Assembly: GCA_030549335.1 (NCBI GenBank)
Contig: CM060198.1
Span: forward strand, 37,209,853-37,273,852
Source: Pontederia crassipes
Lineage: Eukaryota > Streptophyta > Magnoliopsida > Commelinales > Pontederiaceae
Direction of reading: 5' to 3'
Length of the DNA: 64,000 bases
Position numbers and translations under genes: made by a program
In this document: piece by piece, positions 38,601 through 51,954 of the stretch
Numbering within the stretch: position 1 is the first letter of the stretch
How the letters are laid out: every line of letters begins with the position of its first letter
The notes under the pieces: generated by a model
The model's input: the letters and a program-made list of their open reading frames with translations, nothing else
What the model was told of the DNA's origin: nothing
Databases searched by the model: none

Positions 38601-39399
38601 CCTCTTAGGACACCCAAACGTTGTAATAAGTATCTATAACTTATAGCTTTGAACCTAACTCTAAGACTCTAATCCCCAAGAGCGTTATCTTTGATTGTAA
38701 CGGTTCAACTTCGGTTTGAAATAGAGTTAAAGTTCTAAAGATCTATCACCTCTTAGGACACCCAAAGGTTGTAATAAGTATCTATAACTTATAGCTTTGA
38801 ACCTAACTCTAAGACTCTAATCCCCAAGAGCGTTATCTTTGATTGTAACGGTTCAACTTCGGTTTGAAATAGAGTTAAAGTTCTAAAGATCTATCACCTC
38901 TTAGGACACCCAAAGGTTGTAATAAGTATCTATAACTTATAGCTTTGAACCGAACTCTAAGACTCTAATCCCCAAGAGCGTTATCTTTGATTGTAACGGT
39001 TCAACTTCGGTTTGAAATAGAGTTAAAGTTCTAAAGATCTATCACCTCTTAGGACACCCAAAGGTTGTAATAAGTATCTATAACTTATAGCTTTGAACCT
39101 AACTCTAAGACTCTAATCCCCAAGAGCGTTATCTTTGATTATAACGGTTCAACTTCGGTTTGAAATAGAGTTAAAGTTCTGAAGCTCTATCACCTCTTAG
39201 GACACCCAAAGGTTGTAATAAGTATCTATAACTTATAGCTTTGAACCTAACTCTAAGACTCTAATCCCCAAGAGCGTTATCATTGATTGTAACGGTTCAA
39301 CTTCGGTTTGAAATAGAGTTAAAGTTCTAAAGATCTATCACCTCTTAGGACACCCAAAGGTTGTAATAAGTATCTATAACTTATAGCTTTGAAACTAAC

Positions 39400-42300
39400 T
39401 CTAAGACTCTAATCCCCAAGAGCGTTATCTTTGATTGTAACGGTTCAACTTCGGTTTGAAATAGAGTTAAAGTTCTAAAGATCTATCACCTCTTAGGACA
39501 CCCAAAGGTTGTAATAAGTATCTATAACTTATAGCTTTGAAACTAACTCTAAGACTCTAATCCCCAAGAGCGTTATCTTTGATTGTAACGGTTCAACTTC
39601 GGTTTGAAATAGAGTTAAAGTTCTAAAGATCTATCACCTCTTAGGACACCCAAAGGTTGTAATAAGTATCTATAACTTATAGCTTTGAACCTAACTCTAA
39701 GACTCTAATCCCCAAGAGCGTTATCTTTGATTGTAACGGTTCAACTTCGGTTTGAAATAGAGTTAAAGTTCTAAAGATCTATCACCTCTTAGGACACCCA
39801 AAGTTTGTAATAAGTATCTATAACTTATAGCTTTGAACCTAACTCTAAGACTCTAATCCCCAAGAGCGTTATCTTTGATTGTAACGGTTCAACTTCGGTT
39901 TGAAATAGAGTTAAAGTTCTAAAGATCTATCACCTCTTAGGACACCCAAAGGTTGTAATAAGTATCTATATCTTATAGCTTTGAACCCAACTCTAAGACT
40001 CTAATCCCCAAGAGCGTTATCTTTGATTGTAACGGTTCAACTTCAGTTTGAAATAGAGTTAAAGTTCTGAAGCTCTATCACCTCTTAGGACACCCAAAGG
40101 TTGTAATAAGTATATATAACTTATAGCTTTGAAACTAACTCTAAGACTCTAATCCCCAAGAGCGTTATCATTGATTGTAACGGTTCAACTTCGGTTTGAA
40201 ATAGAGTTAAAGTTCTAAAGATCTATCACCTCTTAGGACACCCAAACGTTGTAATAAGTATCTATAACTTATAGCTTTGAACCTAACTCTAAGACTCTAA
40301 TCCCCAAGAGTGTTATCTTTGATTGTAACGGTTCAACTTCGGTTTGAAATAGAGTTAAAGTTCTAAAGATCTATCACCTCTTAGGACACCCAAAGGTTGT
40401 AATAAGTATCTATAACTTATAGCTTTGAACCTAACTCTAAGACTCTAATCCCCAAGAGCGTTATCTTTGATTGTAACGGTTCAACTTCGGTTTGAAATAG
40501 AGTTAAAGTTCTAAAGATCTATCACCTCTTAGGACACCCAAAGGTTGTAATAAGTATCTATAACTTATAGCTTTGAACCGAACTCTAAGACTCTAATCCC
40601 CAAGAGCGTTATCTTTGATTATAACGGTTCAACTTCGGTTTGAAATAGAGTTAAAGTTCTAAAGATCTATCACCTCTTAGGACACCCAAAGGTTGTAATA
40701 AGTATCTATAACTTATAGCTTTGAACCTAACTCTAAGACTCTAATCCCCAAGAGCGTTATCTTTGATTATAACGGTTCAACTTCGGTTTGAAATAGAGTT
40801 AAAGTTCTGAAGCTCTATCACCTCTTAGGACACCCAAAGGTTGTAATAAGTATCTATAACTTATAGCTTTGAACCTAACTCTAAGACTCTAATCCCCAAG
40901 AGCGTTATCATTGATTGTAACGGTTCAACTTCGGTTTGAAATAGAGTTAAAGTTCTAAAGATCTATCACCTCTTAGGACACCCAAAGGTTGTAATAAGTA
41001 TCTATAACTTATAGCTTTGAAACTAACTCTAAGACTCTAATCCCCAAGAGCGTTATCTTTGATTGTAACGGTTCAACTTCGGTTTGAAATAGAGTTAAAG
41101 TTCTAAAGATCTATCACCTCTTAGGACACCCAAAGGTTGTAATAAGTATCTATAACTTATAGCTTTGAAACTAACTCTAAGACTCTAATCCCCAAGAGCG
41201 TTATCTTTGATTGTAACGGTTCAACTTCGGTTTGAAATAGAGTTAAAGTTCTAAAGATCTATCACCTCTTAGGACACCCAAAGGTTGTAATAAGTATCTA
41301 TAACTTATAGCTTTGAACCTAACTCTAAGACTCTAATCCCCAAGAGCGTTATCTTTGATTGTAACGGTTCAACTTCGGTTTGAAATAGAGTTAAAGTTCT
41401 AAAGATCTATCACCTCTTAGGACACCCAAAGGTTGTAATAAGTATCTATAACTTATAGCTTTGAAACTAACTCTAAGACTCTAATCCCCAAGAGCGTTAT
41501 CTTTGATTGTAACGGTTCAACTTCGGTTTGAAATAGAGTTAAAGTTCTAAAGATCTATCACCTCTTAGGACACCCAAAGGTTGTAATAAGTATCTATAAC
41601 TTATAGCTTTGAAACTAACTCTAAGACTCTAATCCCCAAGAGCGTTATCTTTGATTGTAACGGTTCAACTTCGGTTTGAAATAGAGTTAAAGTTCTAAAG
41701 ATCTATCACCTCTTAGGACACCCAAAGGATGTCATAAGTATCTATAACTTATAGCTTTGAACCTAACTCTAAGACTCTAATCCCCAAGAGCATTATCTTT
41801 CATTGTAACGGTTCAACTTCGGTTTGAAATAGAGTTAAAGTTCTAAAGATCTATCACCTCTTAGGACACCCAAAGGTTGTAATAAGTATCTATAACTTAT
41901 TGCTTTGAACCTAACTCTAAGACTCTAATCCCCAAGAGCGTTATCTTTGATTGTAACGGTTCAACTTCGGTTTGAAATAGAGTTAAAGTTCTAAAGATCT
42001 ATCACCTCTTAGTACACCCAAAGGATGTCATAAGTATCTATAACTTATAGCTTTGAACCTAACTCTAAGACTCTAATCCCCAAGAGCGTTATCTTTGATT
42101 GTAACGGTTCAACTTCGGTTTGAAATAGAGTTAAAGTTCTAAAGATCTATCACCTCTTAGGACACCCAAAGGTTGTAATAAGTATCTATAACTTATTGCT
42201 TTGAACCTAACTCTAAGACTCTAATCCCCAAGAGCGTTATCTTTGATTGTAACGGTTCAACTTCGGTTTGAAATAGAGTTAAAGTTCTAAAGATCTATCA

Positions 42301-43530
42301 CCTCTTAGGACACCCAAAGGTTGTAATAAGTATCTATATCTTATAGCTTTGAACCTAACTCAAAGACTCTAATCCCCAAGAGCATTATCTTTGATTGTAA
42401 CGGCTCAACTTCAGTTTGAAATAGAGTTAAAGTTCTGAAGCTCTATCACCTCTTAGGACACCCAAAGGTTGTAATAAGTATCTATAGCTTATAGCTTTGA
42501 ACCTAACTCTAAGACTCTAATCCCCAAGAGCGTTATCTTTGATTGTAACGGTTCAACTTCGGTTTGAAATAGAGTTAAAGTTCTAAAGATCTATCACCTC
42601 TTAGGACACCCGAAGGTTGTAATAAGTATCTATAACTTATAGCTTTGAACCTAACTCTAAGACTCTAATCCCCAAGAGCGTTATCTTTGATTGTAACGGT
42701 TCAACTTCGGTTCGAAATAGAGTTAATGTTCTGAAGCTCTATCACCTCTTAGGACACCCATAGGTTGTAATAAGTATCTATAACTTATAGCTTTGAAACT
42801 AACTCTAAGACTCTAATCCCCAAGAGCGTTATCTTTGATTGTAACGGTTCAACTTCGGTTCGAAATAGAGTTAATGTTCTGAAGCTCTATCACCTCTTAG
42901 GACACCCAAAGGTTGTAATAAGTATCTATAACTTATAGCTTTGAAACTAACTCTAAGACTCTAATCCCCAAGAGCGTTATCTTTGATTGTAACTGTTCAA
43001 CTTCGGTTTGAAATAGAGTTAAAGTTCTAAAGATCTATCACCTCTTAGGACACCCAAAGGATGTCATAAGTATCTATAACTTATAGCTTTGAACCTAACT
43101 CTAAGACTCTAATCCCCAAGAGCGTTATCTTTGATTGTAACGGTTCAACTTCGGTTTGAAATAGAGTTAAAGTTCTAAAGATCTATCACCTCTTAGTACA
43201 CCCAAAGGATGTCATAAGTATCTATAACTTATAGCTTTGAACCTAACTCTAAGACTCTAATCCCCAAGAGCGTTATCTTTGATTGTAACGGTTCAACTTC
43301 GGTTTGAAATAGAGTTAAAGTTCTAAAGATCTATCACCTCTTAGGACACCCAAAGGTTGTAATAAGTATCTATAACTTATTGCTTTGAACCTAACTCTAA
43401 GACTCTAATCCCCAAGAGCGTTATCTTTGATTGTAACGGTTCAACTTCGGTTTGAAATAGAGTTAAAGTTCTAAAGATCTATCACCTCTTAGGACACCCA
43501 AAGGTTGTAATAAGTATCTATAACTTATAG
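39400..43530. repeat. 40-monomer macro-duplication, left copy (5920-bp offset)
   Basis: About 28 monomers match 45320-49450 at exactly 5920 bp (40 x 148). Markers in phase are aaagtttgtaat (39803/45723), aaacgttgtaat (40247/46167), gaaccgaactc (40577/46497) and ttagtacac (42012/47932 and 43196/49116). Inside the region shorter 10- and 11-monomer repeats are visible: aaacgttg at 38619, 40247, 44687 and 46167, spaced 1628, 4440 and 1480 bp. Confidence 0.85.
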
Positions 43531-45319
43531 CTTTGAACCTAACTCTAAGACTCTAATCCCCAAGAGCGTTATCTTTGATTATAACGGTTCAACTTCGGTT
43601 TGAAATAGAGTTAAAGTTCTGAAGCTCTATCACCTCTTAGGACACCCAAAGGTTGTAATAAGTATCTATAACTTATAGCTTTGAACCTAACTCTAAGACT
43701 CTAATCCCCAAGAGCGTTATCATTGATTGTAACGGTTCAACTTCGGTTTGAAATAGAGTTAAAGTTCTAAAGATCTATCACCTCTTAGGACACCCAAAGG
43801 TTGTAATAAGTATCTATAACTTATAGCTTTGAAACTAACTCTAAGACTCTAATCCCCAAGAGCGTTATCTTTGATTGTAACGGTTCAACTTCGGTTTGAA
43901 ATAGAGTTAAAGTTCTAAAGATCTATCACCTCTTAGGACACCCAAAGGTTGTAATAAGTATCTATAACTTATAGCTTTGAAACTAACTCTAAGACTCTAA
44001 TCCCCAAGAGCGTTATCTTTGATTGTAACGGTTCAACTTCGGTTTGAAATAGAGTTAAAGTTCTAAAGATCTATCACCTCTTAGGACACCCAAAGGTTGT
44101 AATAAGTATCTATAACTTATCGCTTTGAACCTAACTCTAAGACTCTAATCCCCAAGAGCGTTATCTTTGATTGTAACGGTTCAACTTCGGTTTGAAATAG
44201 AGTTAAAGTTCTAAAGATCTATCACCTCTTAGGACACCCAAAGTTTGTAATAAGTATCTATAACTTATAGCTTTGAACCTAACTCTAAGACTCTAATCCC
44301 CAAGAGCGTTATCTTTGATTGTAACGGTTCAACTTCGGTTTGAAATAGAGTTAAAGTTCTAAAGATCTATCACCTCTTAGGACACCCAAAGGTTGTAATA
44401 AGTATCTATATCTTATAGCTTTGAACCCAACTCTAAGACTCTAATCCCCAAGAGCGTTATCTTTGATTGTAACGGTTCAACTTCAGTTTGAAATAGAGTT
44501 AAAGTTCTGAAGCTCTATCACCTCTTAGGACACCCAAAGGTTGTAATAAGTATATATAACTTATAGCTTTGAAACTAACTCTAAGACTCTAATCCCCAAG
44601 AGCGTTATCATTGATTGTAACGGTTCAACTTCGGTTTGAAATAGAGTTAAAGTTCTAAAGATCTATCACCTCTTAGGACACCCAAACGTTGTAATAAGTA
44701 TCTATAACTTATAGCTTTGAACCTAACTCTAAGACTCTAATCCCCAAGAGTGTTATCTTTGATTGTAACGGTTCAACTTCGGTTTGAAATAGAGTTAAAG
44801 TTCTAAAGATCTATCACCTCTTAGGACACCCAAAGGTTGTAATAAGTATCTATAACTTATAGCTTTGAACCTAACTCTAAGACTCTAATCCCCAAGAGCG
44901 TTATCTTTGATTGTAACGGTTCAACTTCGGTTTGAAATAGAGTTAAAGTTCTAAAGATCTATCACCTCTTAGGACACCCAAAGGTTGTAATAAGTATCTA
45001 TAACTTATAGCTTTGAACCGAACTCTAAGACTCTAATCCCCAAGAGCGTTATCTTTGATTGTAACGGTTCAACTTCGGTTTGAAATAGAGTTAAAGTTCT
45101 AAAGATCTATCACCTCTTAGGACACCCAAAGGTTGTAATAAGTATCTATAACTTATAGCTTTGAACCTAACTCTAAGACTCTAATCCCCAAGAGCGTTAT
45201 CTTTGATTATAACGGTTCAACTTCGGTTTGAAATAGAGTTAAAGTTCTGAAGCTCTATCACCTCTTAGGACACCCAAAGGTTGTAATAAGTATCTATAAC
45301 TTATAGCTTTGAACCTAAC

Positions 45320-48300
45320 TCTAAGACTCTAATCCCCAAGAGCGTTATCATTGATTGTAACGGTTCAACTTCGGTTTGAAATAGAGTTAAAGTTCTAAAG
45401 ATCTATCACCTCTTAGGACACCCAAAGGTTGTAATAAGTATCTATAACTTATAGCTTTGAAACTAACTCTAAGACTCTAATCCCCAAGAGCGTTATCTTT
45501 GATTGTAACGGTTCAACTTCGGTTTGAAATAGAGTTAAAGTTCTAAAGATCTATCACCTCTTAGGACACCCAAAGGTTGTAATAAGTATCTATAACTTAT
45601 AGCTTTGAACCTAACTCTAAGACTCTAATCCCCAAGAGCGTTATCTTTGATTGTAACGGTTCAACTTCGGTTTGAAATAGAGTTAAAGTTCTAAAGATCT
45701 ATCACCTCTTAGGACACCCAAAGTTTGTAATAAGTATCTATAACTTATAGCTTTGAACCTAACTCTAAGACTCTAATCCCCAAGAGCGTTATCTTTGATT
45801 GTAACGGTTCAACTTCGGTTTGAAATAGAGTTAAAGTTCTAAAGATCTATCACCTCTTAGGACACCCAAAGGTTGTAATAAGTATCTATATCTTATAGCT
45901 TTGAACCCAACTCTAAGACTCTAATCCCCAAGAGCGTTATCTTTGATTGTAACGGTTCAACTTCAGTTTGAAATAGAGTTAAAGTTCTGAAGCTCTATCA
46001 CCTCTTAGGACACCCAAAGGTTGTAATAAGTATATATAACTTATAGCTTTGAAACTAACTCTAAGACTCTAATCCCCAAGAGCGTTATCATTGATTGTAA
46101 CGGTTCAACTTCGGTTTGAAATAGAGTTAAAGTTCTAAAGATCTATCACCTCTTAGGACACCCAAACGTTGTAATAAGTATCTATAACTTATAGCTTTGA
46201 ACCTAACTCTAAGACTCTAATCCCCAAGAGTGTTATCTTTGATTGTAACGGTTCAACTTCGGTTTGAAATAGAGTTAAAGTTCTAAAGATCTATCACCTC
46301 TTAGGACACCCAAAGGTTGTAATAAGTATCTATAACTTATAGCTTTGAACCTAACTCTAAGACTCTAATCCCCAAGAGCGTTATCTTTGATTGTAACGGT
46401 TCAACTTCGGTTTGAAATAGAGTTAAAGTTCTAAAGATCTATCACCTCTTAGGACACCCAAAGGTTGTAATAAGTATCTATAACTTATAGCTTTGAACCG
46501 AACTCTAAGACTCTAATCCCCAAGAGCGTTATCTTTGATTGTAACGGTTCAACTTCGGTTTGAAATAGAGTTAAAGTTCTAAAGATCTATCACCTCTTAG
46601 GACACCCAAAGGTTGTAATAAGTATCTATAACTAATAGCTTTGAACCTAACTCTAAGACTCTAATCCCCAAGAGCGTTATCTTTGATTATAACGGTTCAA
46701 CTTCGGTTTGAAATAGAGTTAAAGTTCTGAAGCTCTATCACCTCTTAGGACACCCAAAGGTTGTAATAAGTATCTATAACTTATAGCTTTGAACCTAACT
46801 CTAAGACTCTAATCCCCAAGAGCGTTATCATTGATTGTAACGGTTCAACTTCGGTTTGAAATAGAGTTAAAGTTCTAAAGATCTATCACCTCTTAGGACA
46901 CCCAAAGGTTGTAATAAGTATCTATAACTTATAGCTTTGAAACTAACTCTAAGACTCTAATCCCCAAGAGCGTTATCTTTGATTGTAACGGTTCAACTTC
47001 GGTTTGAAATAGAGTTAAAGTTCTAAAGATCTATCACCTCTTAGGACACCCAAAGGTTGTAATAAGTATCTATAACTTATAGCTTTGAAACTAACTCTAA
47101 GACTCTAATCCCCAAGAGCGTTATCTTTGATTGTAACGGTTCAACTTCGGTTTGAAATAGAGTTAAAGTTCTAAAGATCTATCACCTCTTAGGACACCCA
47201 AAGGTTGTAATAAGTATCTATAACTTATAGCTTTGAACCTAACTCTAAGACTCTAATCCCCAAGAGCGTTATCTTTGATTGTAACGGTTCAACTTCGGTT
47301 TGAAATAGAGTTAAAGTTCTAAAGATCTATCACCTCTTAGGACACCCAAAGGTTGTAATAAGTATCTATAACTTATAGCTTTGAAACTAACTCTAAGACT
47401 CTAATCCCCAAGAGCGTTATCTTTGATTGTAACGGTTCAACTTCGGTTTGAAATAGAGTTAAAGTTCTAAAGATCTATCACCTCTTAGGACACCCAAAGG
47501 TTGTAATAAGTATCTATAACTTATAGCTTTGAAACTAACTCTAAGACTCTAATCCCCAAGAGCGTTATCTTTGATTGTAACGGTTCAACTTCGGTTTGAA
47601 ATAGAGTTAAAGTTCTAAAGATCTATCACCTCTTAGGACACCCAAAGGATGTCATAAGTATCTATAACTTATAGCTTTGAACCTAACTCTAAGACTCTAA
47701 TCCCCAAGAGCATTATCTTTCATTGTAACGGTTCAACTTCGGTTTGAAATAGAGTTAAAGTTCTAAAGATCTATCACCTCTTAGGACACCCAAAGGTTGT
47801 AATAAGTATCTATAACTTATTGCTTTGAACCTAACTCTAAGACTCTAATCCCCAAGAGCGTTATCTTTGATTGTAACGGTTCAACTTCGGTTTGAAATAG
47901 AGTTAAGGTTCTAAAGATCTATCACCTCTTAGTACACCCAAAGGATGTCATAAGTATCTATAACTTATAGCTTTGAACCTAACTCTAAGACTCTAATCCC
48001 CAAGAGCGTTATCTTTGATTGTAACGGTTCAACTTCGGTTTGAAATAGAGTTAAAGTTCTAAAGATCTATCACCTCTTAGGACACCCAAAGGTTGTAATA
48101 AGTATCTATAACTTATTGCTTTGAACCTAACTCTAAGACTCTAATCCCCAAGAGCGTTATCTTTGATTGTAACGGTTCAACTTCGGTTTGAAATAGAGTT
48201 AAAGTTCTAAAGATCTATCACCTCTTAGGACACCCAAAGGTTGTAATAAGTATCTATATCTTATAGCTTTGAACCTAACTCAAAGACTCTAATCCCCAAG

Positions 48301-49450
48301 AGCATTATCTTTGATTGTAACGGTTCAACTTCAGTTTGAAATAGAGTTAAAGTTCTGAAGCTCTATCACCTCTTAGGACACCCAAAGGTTGTAATAAGTA
48401 TCTATAGCTTATAGCTTTGAACCTAACTCTAAGACTCTAATCCCCAAGAGCGTTATCTTTGATTGTAACGGTTCAACTTCGGTTTGAAATAGAGTTAAAG
48501 TTCTAAAGATCTATCACCTCTTAGGACACCCGAAGGTTGTAATAAGTATCTATAACTTATAGCTTTGAACCTAACTCTAAGACTCTAATCCCCAAGAGCG
48601 TTATCTTTGATTGTAACGGTTCAACTTCGGTTCGAAATAGAGTTAATGTTCTGAAGCTCTATCACCTCTTAGGACACCCATAGGTTGTAATAAGTATCTA
48701 TAACTTATAGCTTTGAAACTAACTCTAAGACTCTAATCCCCAAGAGCGTTATCTTTGATTGTAACGGTTCAACTTCGGTTCAAAATAGAGTTAATGTTCT
48801 GAAGCTCTATCACCTCTTAGGACACCCAAAGGTTGTAATAAGTATCTATAACTTATAGCTTTGAAACTAACTCTAAGACTCTAATCCCCAAGAGCGTTAT
48901 CTTTGATTGTAACTGTTCAACTTCGGTTTGAAATAGAGTTAAAGTTCTAAAGATCTATCACCTCTTAGGACACCCAAAGGATGTCATAAGTATCTATAAC
49001 TTATAGCTTTGAACCTAACTCTAAGACTCTAATCCCCAAGAGCGTTATCTTTGATTGTAACGGTTCAACTTCGGTTTGAAATAGAGTTAAAGTTCTAAAG
49101 ATCTATCACCTCTTAGTACACCCAAAGGATGTCATAAGTATCTATAACTTATAGCTTTGAACCTAACTCTAAGACTCTAATCCCCAAGAGCGTTATCTTT
49201 GATTGTAACGGTTCAACTTCGGTTTGAAATAGAGTTAAAGTTCTAAAGATCTATCACCTCTTAGGACACCCAAAGGTTGTAATAAGTATCTATAACTTAT
49301 TGCTTTGAACCTAACTCTAAGACTCTAATCCCCAAGAGCGTTATCTTTGATTGTAACGGTTCAACTTCGGTTTGAAATAGAGTTAAAGTTCTAAAGATCT
49401 ATCACCTCTTAGGACACCCAAAGGTTGTAATAAGTATCTATATCTTATAG
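45320..49450. repeat. 40-monomer macro-duplication, right copy (5920-bp offset)
   Basis: This is the partner of 39400-43530, with very few private differences (for example gttaaggttc near 47905 and ataactaatagc near 46630). It contains two further copies of the ttagtacac module 1184 bp (8 x 148) apart. The near identity over about 4.1 kb makes it one of the youngest large rearrangements here, if the assembly is correct. Confidence 0.83.
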
Positions 49451-50794
49451 CTTTGAACCTAACTCAAAGACTCTAATCCCCAAGAGCATTATCTTTGATT
49501 GTAACGGTTCAACTTCAGTTTGAAATAGAGTTAAAGTTCTGAAGCTCTATCACCTCTTAGGACACCCAAAGGTTGTAATAAGTATCTATAGCTTATAGCT
49601 TTGAACCTAACTCTAACACTCTAATCCCAAGAGCGTTATCTTTGATTGTAACGGTTCAACTTCGGTTTGAAATAGAGTTAAAGTTCTAAAGATCTATCAC
49701 CTCTTAGGACACCCGAAGGTTGTAATAAGTATCTATAACTTATAGCTTTGAACCTAACTCTAAGACTCTAATCCCCAAGAGCGTTATCTTTGATTGTAAC
49801 GGTTCAACTTCGGTTCGAAATAGAGTTAAAGTTCTGAAGCTCTATCACCTCTTAGGACACCCATAGGTTGTAATAAGTATCTATAACTTATTGCTTTGAA
49901 CCTAACTCTAAGACTCTAATCCCCAAGAGCGTTATCTTTGATTGTAACGGTTCAACTTCGGTTTGAAATAGAGTTAAAGTTCTAAAGATCTATCACCTCT
50001 TAGGACACCCAAAGGTTGTAATAAGTATCTATATCTTATAGCTTTGAACCTAACTCAAAGACTCTAATCCCCAAGAGCATTATCTTTGATTGTAACGGTT
50101 CAACTTCAGTTTGAAATAGAGTTAAAGTTCTGAAGCTCTATCACCTCTTAGGACACCCAAAGGTTGTAATAAGTATCTATAGCTTATAGCTTTGAACCTA
50201 ACTCTAAGACTCTAATCCCAAGAGCGTTATCTTTGATTGTAACGGTTCAACTTCGGTTTGAAATAGAGTTAAAGTTCTAAAGATCTATCACCTCTTAGGA
50301 CACCCGAAGGTTGTAATAAGTATCTATAACTTATAGCTTTGAACCTAACTCTAAGACTCTAATCCCCAAGAGCGTTATCTTTGATTGTAACGGTTCAACT
50401 TCGGTTCGAAATAGAGTTAAAGTTCTGAAGCTCTATCACCTCTTAGGACACCCAAAGGTTGTAATAAGTATCTATGACTTATTGCTTTGAACCTAACTCT
50501 AAGACTCTAATCCCCAAGAGCGTTATCTTTGATTGTAATGGTTCAACTTCGGTTTGAAATAGAGTTAAAGTTCTAAAGATCTATCACCTCTTAGGACACC
50601 CAAAGGATGTCATAAGTATCCATAACTTATAGCTTTGAAACTAACTCTAAGACTCTAATCCCCAAGAGCGTTATCTTTGATTGTAACGGTTCAACTTCGG
50701 TTTGAAATAGAGTTAAAGTTCTGAAGCTCTATCACCTCTTAGGACGCCCAAAGGTTGTAATAAGTATCTATAACTTATAGCTTTGAACCTAACT

Positions 50795-50799
50795 CTAAG
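50795..50799. repeat. Target-site duplication, left (ctaag)
   Basis: These five bases of satellite sit directly before the LTR and are repeated directly after the other LTR at 60937-60941. They match the satellite's own aactctaagactc, so the insertion site can be placed exactly. A 5-bp duplication is typical of Ty3/Gypsy integrases. Confidence 0.96.
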
Positions 50800-51474
50800 T
50801 GTCACGACCCCGGAATTAAGTCTCGGCCTAACCCGTAAGTCGCGACGTAATTACGGACGATCAAATAAAATTTTGCGGAAACGTGCAATAGTTCCCCTAG
50901 AAAACATTAGAGGATAACACACATAACAATCCACGCAATTCATATATTTGATCATCAGAGCATAACAGAAAACCTTAAGGTTTACATCACACAAAACCAT
51001 ATTCTTTTAGGATACAAAAGTATATTCGTTTATGTATTTTACAAACACAACTCCTTTGACATCCAACAAAGGATGCAAGAAGTACAAGTCTTCTATCTAT
51101 GTCACCACGAAGATGCCAAAACTCTCCAATACCTTAGCAACAGAAAGAGTCTGCGACTCTGCTAAGGTAGTCCACGTGCACGATCTCAAAAGCTCTAATG
51201 ATCTGAAACATGATGAAACAACGTAATGAGCAACCAACAGCTCAGTAAGTTGATAACTCGTACTCAATGTGTTAACCACCTTTCAATTCAGAAGGATATC
51301 AAATACATACAATAGTAAGAAGCAAAATGATAAGTTACCTTTAGTATCATAAGCGCAAAATCATATACAATTTGCAAATCCGATCAATCAGACAAATCAC
51401 TTAACATATGCAAGGATGCAGCAACCACATGAATGCACAGATCACCAACTGGCCAGTTTGTATAGTCGATAGAT

Positions 51475-51729
51475 GGATTCGAGAGGTGGCTCCCACCGTG
51501 ACTACTCACGATGTAGCACTTCGCTCCATTCTACCTCATCCCTGCCGGGGAACAGAACGAATCAGAATGTAAGTGGATTCAAGAGGTGGCTCCCACCGTG
51601 ATTTCTCACGATGTAGCACTTTGCTCCATCTTACATCATCCCATTTTGGGATCAGAATATATTGATGGTTGGATTCGAGAGGTGGCTCCCATCGCTATCA
51701 ACGATGTAGCACTTCGCTCCAATCATCAC
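51475..51729. repeat. Tandem repeat inside the LTR (three diverged units of about 100 bp)
   Basis: Units begin with ggattcgagaggtggctccc or a close variant at 51475, 51575 and 51671. Each carries cacgatgtagcacttcgctc or a variant; the third is shortened to about 59 bp. The spacing is 100 then 96 bp. The same array is at 58863-59117 in the other LTR. Subrepeats upstream of or near an LTR promoter are often regulatory, but no function can be read from the sequence. Confidence 0.85.
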
Positions 51730-51954
51730 TCATGCGAATGCATGACACACACATATGCAAATGAATGATTCCTTACACAATTGAACATTCAGATATTCTG
51801 ACAAATCGTTCGAATTAGTCATTCACACAAATACATCATTCATACAAATCAATGTCTCACTCAATAATACTCTTTAGAGAACAATGAATAGTTCAAAATA
51901 CTTTCCATCCAAATGTCAATGTAGAAAACACAAAGAATAGGAGGAACCAACTTA

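Larger units (their letters stand above)
4171..50799. repeat. 148-bp tandem satellite, type B (homogeneous subarray with higher-order structure)
   Basis: The same 148-bp monomer continues, about 315 copies, but with a new set of diagnostic bases: aggacaccc, ttatagctttgaacctaac, agcgttatctttg, ggtttgaaat and ctaaagatc. Many copies over several kilobases are nearly identical. Recurrent sub-variants alternate: ctgaagctc against ctaaagatc; ttattgctttg against ttatagctttg; ggttcgaaatagagttaatg; aggatgtcataag; gactgtaatcc with aaataaagtt. The combinations recur at fixed multiples of 148 bp, which is what defines the higher-order repeats listed separately. Each monomer holds two weak dyads, TTGTAACGGTTCAA (arms TTG-AAC/GTT-CAA with one bulged T) and TTCAA-7 nt-TTGAA. 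Apart from four 80-bp cassettes I see nothing in this stretch that is not satellite. A centromeric role is plausible but unproven. Confidence 0.95.

Noticed and set aside
39400-49450. Near-identical large duplications as assembly artefacts
   Set aside because: Not excluded, but the copies have private differences and different neighbours, so they are reported as real with the caution that long satellite arrays are prone to misassembly.
1-50799. CRISPR array (regular repeats with constant spacing)
   Set aside because: The whole 148-bp unit repeats with no unique spacers; this is tandem satellite DNA in a eukaryote.
51032-51768. Short ORFs of 60-64 codons in the LTR, and their exact copies at 58420-59156
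   Set aside because: They lie wholly in LTR sequence, overlap each other on both strands, and one is made from the noncoding ggattcgagaggtggctccc repeat. No domain or start context supports them.
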